Assembly (NCBI GenBank): GCA_023437345.1
Contig: JAEZGC010000115.1
Coordinates: forward strand, 1 to 16,562
Origin: Actinomycetes bacterium
GTDB taxonomy: Bacteria > Actinomycetota > Actinomycetes > Propionibacteriales > Propionibacteriaceae
DNA length: 16,562 bases
Reading direction: 5' to 3'
The stretch's first letter is position 1. Each line of letters opens with the position of its first letter. The notes under the pieces were generated by a model, which saw nothing but the letters and a program-made list of their open reading frames with translations, had not been told where the DNA came from and did no database searches. Both the position numbers and the translations under genes were made by a program. Shown here piece by piece: positions 5,796 to 12,216 of the stretch.

Positions 5796-6523
5796 GCGTC
5801 CCCGGCCGCCACCGCCAGCGCCTCGGGCAGGCTGAAGTTGCCGACGTAGAGCGCCGTGCCGATGATCGCACCTTCGACGCCGAGCGGGACGAGCTCTCGC
5901 AGCGCCCGCAGGTCGTCAAGCCGGGCGATCCCGCCGGAGGCCACCACCTTGGCGGCGGTCCGCCCGCACACCTGCCGCAACAGGTCGAGGTTGGGTCCGG
6001 TCAGCATCCCGTCGCTGGCCACATCAGTCACCACGTAGCGGGCGCAGCCGGCGGCGTCGAGGCGGTCGAGGGTCTCGAAGAGCTCACCGCCCTCCCTGGT
6101 CCAGCCGCGCGCCGCCAGCCGGGTGCCGCGGACGTCCAGGCCGATTGCGATCCGGTCGCCGAACTCGCCGATCACCTGCTCGCACCACTGGGGCTGCTCC
6201 AGGGCGGCGGTGCCGATGTTGACCCGGCGGCAGCCGGTGGCCAGCGCGCGGGCCAGGCTGGCATCGTCGCGGATCCCTCCCGACAGCTCGACCTTCACGT
6301 CCAGCTCGGCCACCAGGTCGCCGATCAGGTCGGCGTTCGACCCGCGTCCGAAGGCCGCGTCCAGGTCGACCAGGTGGATCCATTCGGCCCCCGCGTCCTG
6401 CCACCGCAGCGCGGCGTCGCGGGGCGAGCCGAACACCTTCTCGCTGCCCGCCACCCCCTGGACCAGCTGGACCGCCTGGCCGTGCTGGACGTCGACGGCG
6501 GGCAGCAGCTCGAGCCGCGTCAT
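5792..6523 (-). CDS. priA: Bifunctional HisA/TrpF-type isomerase PriA
   Basis: The 243-residue TIM barrel catalyses the ProFAR-to-PRFAR isomerisation of histidine synthesis (EC 5.3.1.16). In actinobacteria it typically also performs the PRA isomerase step of tryptophan synthesis (EC 5.3.1.24). Catalytic base D11 is in LLPAVDV and general acid D171 in TDVASDGMLTGPN. The dual-function loop ARGWTREGG holds R139 and W141, matching R143 and W145 of M. tuberculosis PriA at a constant 4-residue offset caused by a shorter loop. Mycobacterial R19 is Q19 here. The ATG at 6523 is chosen because it overlaps the hisH stop (ATGA) and begins the first barrel strand. Dual activity is inferred; whether a separate trpF exists lies outside the window. 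Confidence 0.93.
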   Translation of the reverse strand: MTRLELLPAVDVQHGQAVQLVQGVAGSEKVFGSPRDAALRWQDAGAEWIHLVDLDAAFGRGSNADLIGDLVAELDVKVELSGGIRDDASLARALATGCRRVNIGTAALEQPQWCEQVIGEFGDRIAIGLDVRGTRLAARGWTREGGELFETLDRLDAAGCARYVVTDVASDGMLTGPNLDLLRQVCGRTAAKVVASGGIARLDDLRALRELVPLGVEGAIIGTALYVGNFSLPEALAVAAGDA

Positions 6524-7155
6524 GCCGACACCTCCCCCAGCGTCGCCACCCAGTTGCGCAGCAGCCGGGCGCCGGCCTCGCCGGACTTCTCCGGGTGGAA
6601 CTGGGTGGTCCACAGCGGGCCGTGCTCGACGGCGGCGACGAAGCGGTCCCCGCCGTGCTCCGACCAGGTCACCTGGTCGTCGGGCAGGTCGCCCTGGCGC
6701 CGGACGCCGAAGGAGTGCACGAAGAAGAAGCGTTGGTCCCCGACTCCTGCGAACATCCGGGAACCGTCCGGCGGCGACACCGTGTTCCAGCCCATGTGCG
6801 GCAGCGGGACGGCGTGCAGCTCCTCCACGACGCCGGGCAGCGCGCCCAGCCCGTCGGTGGGGATGTCGTGCTCGACGCCCAGGTCGAACATCACCTGGTG
6901 GCCGACACAGATTCCCAGCACCGGGTGGCCGGCGCGTAGCCGGGCCACTATCAGTTCCGGCCCGCCCACGGCGACCAGCCCGGCGACGCAGGCGGCGAAT
7001 GCGCCCACCCCGGGCACGACGAGGCCGTCGGCGGCCAGGCAGACCTCAGGGTCGGCGGTCAGCACCACATCGGCCCCGGTCGCGGCGAGCGCCCGGGTGG
7101 CCGAGTGCAGGTTCCCGGATCCGTAGTCGAGCACCGCCACCCGCGCAGCAGTCAC
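6520..7155 (-). CDS. hisH: Imidazole glycerol phosphate synthase glutaminase subunit HisH
   Basis: HisH hydrolyses glutamine and channels ammonia to HisF for making imidazole glycerol phosphate and AICAR (EC 4.3.2.10). The 211-residue class I glutamine amidotransferase has the full triad: nucleophile C83 (GICVGHQVMF), H187 and E189 (TTQFHPEKSG). It also has the N-terminal DYGSGNLHS and the oxyanion-strand PGVGAF. Most HisH proteins read GMQ after the nucleophile; here it is GHQ, as in some other amidotransferases. The GTG start overlaps the hisB stop by 4 bp (GTGA), and its stop overlaps hisA. Its partner hisF is not in this window. Confidence 0.96.
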   Translation of the reverse strand: MTAARVAVLDYGSGNLHSATRALAATGADVVLTADPEVCLAADGLVVPGVGAFAACVAGLVAVGGPELIVARLRAGHPVLGICVGHQVMFDLGVEHDIPTDGLGALPGVVEELHAVPLPHMGWNTVSPPDGSRMFAGVGDQRFFFVHSFGVRRQGDLPDDQVTWSEHGGDRFVAAVEHGPLWTTQFHPEKSGEAGARLLRNWVATLGEVSA

Positions 7156-7766
7156 AGGGCGCCCTTGGTAGACGGGATCTCCCCTGCGGTGCGCGGGTCG
7201 AGCGCGACGGCGTCGCGCAGCGCCCTGGCCAGCGCCTTGAACTGGGCTTCCACGATGTGGTGCGGGTCGCGTCCGGCCAGCACCCGCATGTGCAGGCAGA
7301 TCCTGGCGTTCAGCGCCAGCGACTCCAGCACGTGCCGGGTCATCGACCCCATGAACGGCACGCCCGAGCCGCCGATCGCGACGTACTGCTGGCCCTCCGG
7401 CTCCCCGGAGTGCACCACGTACGGGCGGCCCGCCAGGTCGACCACGCAGTGCGCCAGCGCCTCGTCCAGCGGGATCGTGGCGTCGGCGTAGCGGCGGATC
7501 CCCGCCTTGTCCCCCAGCGCCTCGGCCAGCGCCTGGCCGAGCACGATGGCGGTGTCCTCGATGCTGTGGTGGCCGTCGATGTGCAGGTCGCCGGTGGTGG
7601 TGACGTCCAGGTCGATCAGCGAGTGCCGCGACAGGGCGGTCAGCATGTGGTCGTAGAAGCCGACCCCTGTGGAGATCTGCGAGCGGCCGGTGCCGTCGAG
7701 GTCCAGGGCCACCCGCACCGACGACTCACTGGTCGTGCGCTCGACGACGGCGGTACGCGGACTCAT
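7152..7766 (-). CDS. hisB: Imidazoleglycerol-phosphate dehydratase HisB
   Basis: This manganese-dependent enzyme (EC 4.2.1.19) dehydrates imidazole glycerol phosphate to imidazole acetol phosphate. The 204-residue protein is the monofunctional form with no phosphatase domain. Histidinol-phosphatase must therefore be supplied elsewhere. The metal-binding repeats are intact: FYDHMLTALSRH (H40), DGHHSIED (H66, H67, E70), TRHVLESLA (H145) and DPHHIVEAQFKALA (H169, H170, E173). I chose the ATG at 7766 because it overlaps the hisC stop (ATGA) and gives the usual RTAVVERTTSE N-terminus. An in-frame upstream start would intrude into hisC. Confidence 0.97.
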   Translation of the reverse strand: MSPRTAVVERTTSESSVRVALDLDGTGRSQISTGVGFYDHMLTALSRHSLIDLDVTTTGDLHIDGHHSIEDTAIVLGQALAEALGDKAGIRRYADATIPLDEALAHCVVDLAGRPYVVHSGEPEGQQYVAIGGSGVPFMGSMTRHVLESLALNARICLHMRVLAGRDPHHIVEAQFKALARALRDAVALDPRTAGEIPSTKGAL

Positions 7767-8857
7767 CGGATCTCCTTCAGCGCCCCGGCCAGGGCGGCGT
7801 AGAACTGGTCGGTCTGTTCCGGCGTGCCGACCGAGACGCGGAGCCACCCGGGCGGCCCCACCTCGCGCACGAGGACGCCGCGGTCGAGCAGGCGTTGCCA
7901 GACATCATGCCGGTCGGCGAACGGGCCGAACAGCACGAAGTTGGCATCCGAGTCGATCACCTCGACCCCCAGTTGAGGCAACCGGACCAGCATCTGGTCA
8001 CGGACGCTGCGCAGCAGGTCGACCCCGGCCAGCATCTCGGCGGCATGCGCCAGGGCGACCCGCGCCATCGTCTGGGTCTGCATCGACAGGTGGTAGGGCA
8101 ACCTGACGATCCGGCAGGCGTCCACTATCGCCGGCGCGGCGGCCAGGTAGCCCAGCCTGCCGCCGGCGAGCGCGAACGCCTTGCTCATGGTGCGCGCCAC
8201 GACAAGGTTGCCGAACTCGGGAAGCAGGGTCAGCGCGGTCTGCGCGGGGTGCCGGGCGAACTCCTGGTAGGCCTCGTCGACCACCACTATCGCGTCGGTG
8301 CCGGCGACCACCTGCCGGGTCACCTCCAGCGCGATGGTGGTGCCGGTGGGGTTGTTCGGCGTGGTGATGATCACCACCGACGGACGATGCTCGGCGATCG
8401 CTGCCAGCGCCGCCTCTGGGTCGAGGGAGAAGTCGGGCCGTCGGTCGGCGACCAGGTACTCGCTGTGGGTGTTGCGGGCGTACTCGGGATACATCGAGTA
8501 GGTGGGTCCGAAGGTGAGTACCCTCCGTCCCGGTCCGGCGAAGGCGCCGAGCAGGTGGCACATCACCTCGTTTGAGCCGTTGGCCGCCCAGATCCGGGAC
8601 GCGTCGAGCCCGTGGCCGAGATAGCGCGCCAGGTCCTCGCGCAGCGCGAGCGCCTCGCGGTCGGGGTATCGGTTGATTCCGCCGGCCGCCTCGGCGAGCG
8701 CCCGGACCATGTCCGCGATGATCGCCGGACTCGGCGGGAACGGGTTCTCGTTGGTGTTCAGCAGCGTCACGTCGGGGATCTGGGGCGCCCCGTACGGCTC
8801 CTCCCCCACCAGTTCGGGGCGCAGCGGCAGGTCGGCAAGGGCCGGGTCGGGCCTCAC
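7763..8857 (-). CDS. hisC: Histidinol-phosphate aminotransferase HisC
   Basis: This PLP-dependent aminotransferase (EC 2.6.1.9) converts imidazole acetol phosphate and glutamate to histidinol phosphate. The 364-residue type I fold protein shows LLNTNENPFPPSP (32-44), ANGSNEVM (92-99), TTPNNPTGT with N168, and VDEAYQEF with D194 and Y197. The PLP lysine K226 is in ARTMSKAFALAGGRLGY, and the substrate-carboxylate arginine R340 is in GWLRVSVG. The start is the GTG at 8857, which overlaps the hisD stop (GTGA). The frame stays open further upstream, but that part is low-complexity shadow inside hisD. It is the second gene of the operon. Confidence 0.96.
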   Translation of the reverse strand: MRPDPALADLPLRPELVGEEPYGAPQIPDVTLLNTNENPFPPSPAIIADMVRALAEAAGGINRYPDREALALREDLARYLGHGLDASRIWAANGSNEVMCHLLGAFAGPGRRVLTFGPTYSMYPEYARNTHSEYLVADRRPDFSLDPEAALAAIAEHRPSVVIITTPNNPTGTTIALEVTRQVVAGTDAIVVVDEAYQEFARHPAQTALTLLPEFGNLVVARTMSKAFALAGGRLGYLAAAPAIVDACRIVRLPYHLSMQTQTMARVALAHAAEMLAGVDLLRSVRDQMLVRLPQLGVEVIDSDANFVLFGPFADRHDVWQRLLDRGVLVREVGPPGWLRVSVGTPEQTDQFYAALAGALKEIR

Positions 8858-10158
8858 TGCTGCGCCCCCCGCCGGATGGTGACCGCGGCGGCGTGGGCGG
8901 GGAGGTCCTCGGCAGCTGCGAAGGTCTCGACCTCGCTCGCCACCGCGAGCAGCGCCGCCTTGTCGTAGTCGATGACGTGGACCGCCTTGAGGAAGCTCTT
9001 CACGTTCAGCCCCGAGGAGTAGCGCGCCGCACCGGCGGTGGGCAGCACGTGGGTGCTGCCGGCGGCGTAGTCGCCCAGCGACACCGGCGACCACGGCCCG
9101 AGGAAGATGGCCCCCGCGTTGTGCACCCGCGCGGCTGCCGCGACCGGATCGGCGGTGTGGATCTCGAGGTGCTCGGCCGCGTAGGCGTTCACCACGGCGA
9201 GCCCGGCGGCCAGGTCATCGACCAGGACCACCGCCGACTGCTCGCCGGAGAGGGCGGCGCGCACCCGTTCGCTGTGGCGGGTCGCCGCCACCTGCGACCC
9301 AAGGGCGCGCTGCACGGCATCGGCCAGCTCAGGGCTGTCGGTGACCAGGACGGCGGCGGCCAGCGGGTCGTGCTCGGCCTGGGAGATCAGATCGGCTGCG
9401 ACGAACGACGGGTCGGCTGTGGCGTCGGCGAGGACGGCGATCTCGGTCGGGCCGGCCTCCGAGTCGATCCCCACCCGGCCGCGCAGCAGCCGTTTGGCGG
9501 CGACCACGTAGATGTTGCCAGGCCCGGTGACCAGGTCGACGGGCTCGCACAGTCCGGGCACCCCGTGGGCGAACATCGCCACTGCCTGCGCGCCGCCGAC
9601 GGCGTACACCTCGTCCACCCCCAGCAGGTGGCACACGGCCAGCACGCTGGGGTGGGGCAACCCGTCGAACTCCGCCTGCGGCGGGGAACTGACAGCTATC
9701 GAGGCGACGCCGGCCGCCTGGGCGGGCACGACGTTCATCAGCACGCTGGACGCCAGCGGGGCGAGCCCGCCCGGGACGTACAGGCCGACCCGGCGCACCG
9801 GCACCGACCGCTGCTGGACCACCGCTCCGGGAGCCACCTCGACGCTGACCACCTCAGGCTCGCGCTCGGCCTCGGCGACCGCCCGGCGCCGGACGATGGC
9901 CTCGCCGAACGCCCGCCGCTCGGCCTCGGCCAGGCCGGCGGCTGCCGCCACCAGCGCCTCGGCGGGGACCCGGAAGCTGGCCGGCACCACCTTGTCGAAA
10001 CGCTCGGAGAACTCCCGCAGGGCGGCCTCGCCGCGGGTCGCCACCGCGTCCACCACCGGGGCCACCACAGCAGCGGCGGCAGCCACATCGAACCGGGCCC
10101 GTGGCAGGGGGGTCCGGGGATCGAAGGGACGGCCACGCAGGTCGAGGGTTCTCAGCAC
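8854..10158 (-). CDS. hisD: Histidinol dehydrogenase HisD
   Basis: HisD is a zinc enzyme (EC 1.1.1.23) that oxidises histidinol to histidine in two NAD-dependent steps, the last of the pathway. The 434-residue protein keeps the zinc ligands Q260 and H263 (ISQAEHDP), D363 (SLGDYAAGSTHVLPT) and H422 (DLPAHAAAV). It also keeps the catalytic pair E329-H330 (AAEHLEIHT) and the family signature around VGLYVPGG and VYAVGGAQAVAM. The GTG start at 10158 has no Shine-Dalgarno and follows a perfect-looking -10 (TAGAAT) by 7 nt, so the operon mRNA is probably leaderless. It is the first gene of hisD-C-B-H-A-GNAT, divergent from the DUF554 gene. Confidence 0.98.
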   Translation of the reverse strand: MLRTLDLRGRPFDPRTPLPRARFDVAAAAAVVAPVVDAVATRGEAALREFSERFDKVVPASFRVPAEALVAAAAGLAEAERRAFGEAIVRRRAVAEAEREPEVVSVEVAPGAVVQQRSVPVRRVGLYVPGGLAPLASSVLMNVVPAQAAGVASIAVSSPPQAEFDGLPHPSVLAVCHLLGVDEVYAVGGAQAVAMFAHGVPGLCEPVDLVTGPGNIYVVAAKRLLRGRVGIDSEAGPTEIAVLADATADPSFVAADLISQAEHDPLAAAVLVTDSPELADAVQRALGSQVAATRHSERVRAALSGEQSAVVLVDDLAAGLAVVNAYAAEHLEIHTADPVAAAARVHNAGAIFLGPWSPVSLGDYAAGSTHVLPTAGAARYSSGLNVKSFLKAVHVIDYDKAALLAVASEVETFAAAEDLPAHAAAVTIRRGAQQ

Positions 10159-10165
10159 AGCCGCG

Positions 10166-10171
10166 ATTCTA
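10166..10171 (-). promoter_or_regulatory. -10 element of the his operon (leaderless)
   Basis: TAGAAT on the minus strand, one mismatch from TATAAT, ends exactly 7 nt before the hisD GTG. The transcript would begin at the start codon. There is no room for, and no sign of, a his leader peptide, T-box or other attenuator between promoter and gene, so control by attenuation in the enteric manner can be excluded for this promoter. Confidence 0.68.
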
Positions 10172-10217
10172 CGGGCGCTGCGCGGGACGCCCGGACCGGG
10201 GTGGTTGACTGTCCCCC

Positions 10218-10955
10218 ATGTTCATCGGTGCCGGCACGGCCATCAACGTGGTCACGGTGGTGGTCGGCTCCCTGATCGGGATCGCCGTGGGCCACCGGCT
10301 GCCGGTGCGGACCCGCGACCTGGTGACCCAGATCCTCGGGCTGATCTCCCTGGTGATCGGCGGGTTGTCGATAGCCCAGGGGATGTCGGCCGCCTTCGCC
10401 GCCGAGGTCGGCTCCGGCGCCAGACTCCTCGTCGTGCTGGGTGCCTTGCTGATCGGCGGCCTGGCCGGGTCGGCGCTGCGCCTCGAGGAGCGGCTCGACG
10501 GCGCGGCGGACTGGCTGCGGGGCCGGTTCGCCAGGGAGTCGGACCAGGCGACCTTCATCGAGGCGGCGGTCACCGCGACCCTGATCTTCTGCGTCGGGCC
10601 ACTGTCCATCATCGGGTCGATCTCCGACGGCCTCGGCAACGGCGCAGAGCAGCTGATCGTCAAGGCGGTGATGGACGGGTTCGCGTCGATCGCCTTCGCC
10701 GCCAGCCTGGGCATCGGCGTGATGGCCTCGGTGATCCCGATGGTGGCCTACCAGGGCGGACTCACCCTGCTCGGCCTGTGGCTCGGCGACTTCCTGCCCC
10801 CGGCGCAGATCGACTCGCTGACCGCCACCGGCGGCGTCATCCTGCTCGGGCTCGGGTTCCGGCTGGCCGGCATCAAGCACATGCCGATCGGCGACATGCT
10901 GCCCGCCCTGCTGGTCGCACCCCTGCTCACAGCCGCTGTCGGGTGGTTCGTCTAG
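10218..10955 (+). CDS. DUF554 family integral membrane protein
   Basis: The 245-residue, very hydrophobic protein has about seven to eight membrane helices and belongs to the DUF554 (YqgA-like) family of possible transporters with no settled function. Signatures are the N-terminal GAGTAINVVTVVVGSLIG, the central FCVGPLSIIGSISDGL (about 128-143) and the C-terminal IKHMPIGDMLPALLVAPLL. The length is typical. The ATG at 10218 has neither a Shine-Dalgarno at normal distance (GGGGTGG ends 13 nt upstream) nor a clear TANNNT at leaderless spacing, so its expression signal is unclear. It is divergent from hisD across 59 bp and is followed 9 bp later by a glycosyltransferase. Confidence 0.9.
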   Translation: MFIGAGTAINVVTVVVGSLIGIAVGHRLPVRTRDLVTQILGLISLVIGGLSIAQGMSAAFAAEVGSGARLLVVLGALLIGGLAGSALRLEERLDGAADWLRGRFARESDQATFIEAAVTATLIFCVGPLSIIGSISDGLGNGAEQLIVKAVMDGFASIAFAASLGIGVMASVIPMVAYQGGLTLLGLWLGDFLPPAQIDSLTATGGVILLGLGFRLAGIKHMPIGDMLPALLVAPLLTAAVGWFV

Positions 10956-10958
10956 GGT
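10953..10958 (+). promoter_or_regulatory. Leaderless -10 element overlapping the DUF554 stop codon
   Basis: TAGGGT, whose first three bases are the TAG stop codon of the DUF554 gene, is followed by 6 nt and then the ATG at 10965. The spacing is that of actinobacterial leaderless starts, and no Shine-Dalgarno is present in the 9-bp gap. It may allow the glycosyltransferase to be expressed apart from DUF554. Confidence 0.6.
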
Positions 10959-10964
10959 CGCTCC

Positions 10965-12212
10965 ATGCGCGTCCTGATGGTCGCCTGGGGGTCGCGGGGC
11001 GACGTCCAGCCCTACCTGGCGCTCGGCCGCGGCCTGGCGCGGGCCGGCCATGAGGTGACGGTGGCCGCCGCGAGGGACTTCGAGCCGATGGTGCTGCAGG
11101 CGGGGCTGGGGTACGCAGGCTTCGACATCTCGCTGGAGGCCTCCGACGACCCTGTGGTGCGCCGCTGGCTCACCGGCTCCGACCGCCCCTGGCAGGAGCT
11201 GCGCCACATGCGCGCCGCCGTGGAGCGTTTCGCCCCTGTCTTCGCCGACGGGGTGGTGGCGGCGCTGGACCGGGCCGAGGCGCTGGTCTGCGGGATGTTG
11301 AGCGTCGGTGCGTTGCGGCCGTGGGCGGTCCGCGAGGGCCGTCCCCTGGTGGCGGCGCTGCTGCAGCCGGGGGTGCCGACCCGGCTGGGGTCGTCACTGC
11401 TCTACCCGGTCCTGCCCGGGTCGACCAGCCCGCTCAACCTGGCCGCCGGCTGGGCCCAGCTGCTGGGCATGCACCGGCTGCTGGCACCGGCGGTGCGCGC
11501 CGTCCACGACCGGCTCGGGCTGCCGCCGGGCGGTCTCGGTGACCATGTGCGCAGCGTGACCGCCACTGCGACGGTGCTCGGGGCGAGCCCGCTGGTGGTA
11601 CCGCCGACGCCCGACTGGCCGGCCCACCTGACCGTCACCGGCTACTGGGTGCAGCCCGTCCCTGTCGACTACCGCCCGCCGGACGCACTGGCCGACTTCC
11701 TCGCCGCCGGGCCGCCGCCGCTCTACCTTGGCTTCGGCAGCATGCCGCTGGCCGACGCGGACGCGATGCGGGCGCTGGTGACCAGCGCGCTGCCGGGCCG
11801 CCGTCTGCTGCTCGGCGGTGCGCTGCATGCCGGGACCGATGACGTCGCCGTCCTGTCCGACGACGTAGTCTCGCTGGCTGCGGTACCGCACGAGTGGCTG
11901 CTCCCGCGCACCGGTGGGGTGGTGTGCCACGGCGGGGCCGGGACGACGGCTACCGCCCTGCGGGCGGGGGTGCCGGTGGCGGTGGTGCCGCACATGGGCG
12001 ACCAGCCGTACTGGGGACGCCGGGTCCACGAGCTCGGGCTTGGGCCCGCGCCGGTGCACCGCGCGCAGCTGACGCCCGCCCGGCTCGCCGGGCTGGTGGC
12101 CGGGTTCGAGGAGCCGGCGCTGCGGGCCAGGGCAGCCCGGTTCGGGCTGCGGCTGCGGGACGAGCGCGGCGTCGAGGCAGCTGTGGAGCGGATCGTCGAC
12201 GTCTTCGGCTGA
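10965..12212 (+). CDS. GT-B fold family 1 glycosyltransferase (sterol/macrolide glycosyltransferase-like)
   Basis: The 415-residue UGT/GtfB-like enzyme probably transfers a sugar from a nucleotide donor to a lipophilic acceptor. The N-terminal Rossmann domain opens with MRVLMVAWGSRGDVQPYLAL (1-20), the classic start of sterol 3-beta-glucosyltransferase-like proteins, followed by AGHEVTVAA. The C-terminal donor domain has LYLGFGSMP (253-261), PHEWLLPRTGGVVCHGGAGTT (308-328; here HGGAGTT binds the donor phosphates) and VPHMGDQPYWGRR (341-353). No signal peptide or membrane helix is seen. No other natural-product or glycolipid genes lie beside it, so acceptor and sugar are unknown. The gene converges on the CYTH-CHAD gene with a 4-bp gap. 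Confidence 0.87.
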   Translation: MRVLMVAWGSRGDVQPYLALGRGLARAGHEVTVAAARDFEPMVLQAGLGYAGFDISLEASDDPVVRRWLTGSDRPWQELRHMRAAVERFAPVFADGVVAALDRAEALVCGMLSVGALRPWAVREGRPLVAALLQPGVPTRLGSSLLYPVLPGSTSPLNLAAGWAQLLGMHRLLAPAVRAVHDRLGLPPGGLGDHVRSVTATATVLGASPLVVPPTPDWPAHLTVTGYWVQPVPVDYRPPDALADFLAAGPPPLYLGFGSMPLADADAMRALVTSALPGRRLLLGGALHAGTDDVAVLSDDVVSLAAVPHEWLLPRTGGVVCHGGAGTTATALRAGVPVAVVPHMGDQPYWGRRVHELGLGPAPVHRAQLTPARLAGLVAGFEEPALRARAARFGLRLRDERGVEAAVERIVDVFG

Positions 12213-12216
12213 GCCG

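Noticed and set aside
6483..6543. The hisH-hisA junction was inspected for a frameshift or fusion because the two reactions are metabolically adjacent.
   Set aside because: It is a plain ATGA overlap; both proteins are full length with intact ends.
6123..7802. A 559-codon plus-strand open frame opposite hisA, hisH and hisB.
   Set aside because: It is the antisense shadow of three clearly conserved genes. Its product is Arg/Pro/Ser-rich low complexity with no domain, as expected from high-GC third positions.
8858..9094. An in-frame N-terminal extension of HisC by 79 residues.
   Set aside because: It lies within hisD and is Arg-rich shadow sequence. The GTG at 8857 gives the normal HisC length and a GTGA junction.
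10205..10210. TTGACT on the plus strand just upstream of the DUF554 gene, resembling a -35 hexamer.
   Set aside because: Only 7 nt separate it from the ATG, so no -10 box can follow, and it does not fit TANNNT as a leaderless -10.
9512..11053. A 513-codon plus-strand open frame spanning hisD antisense and DUF554 in another frame.
   Set aside because: It crosses two recognised genes in the wrong frame, and its composition is Arg-rich with no recognisable motif.
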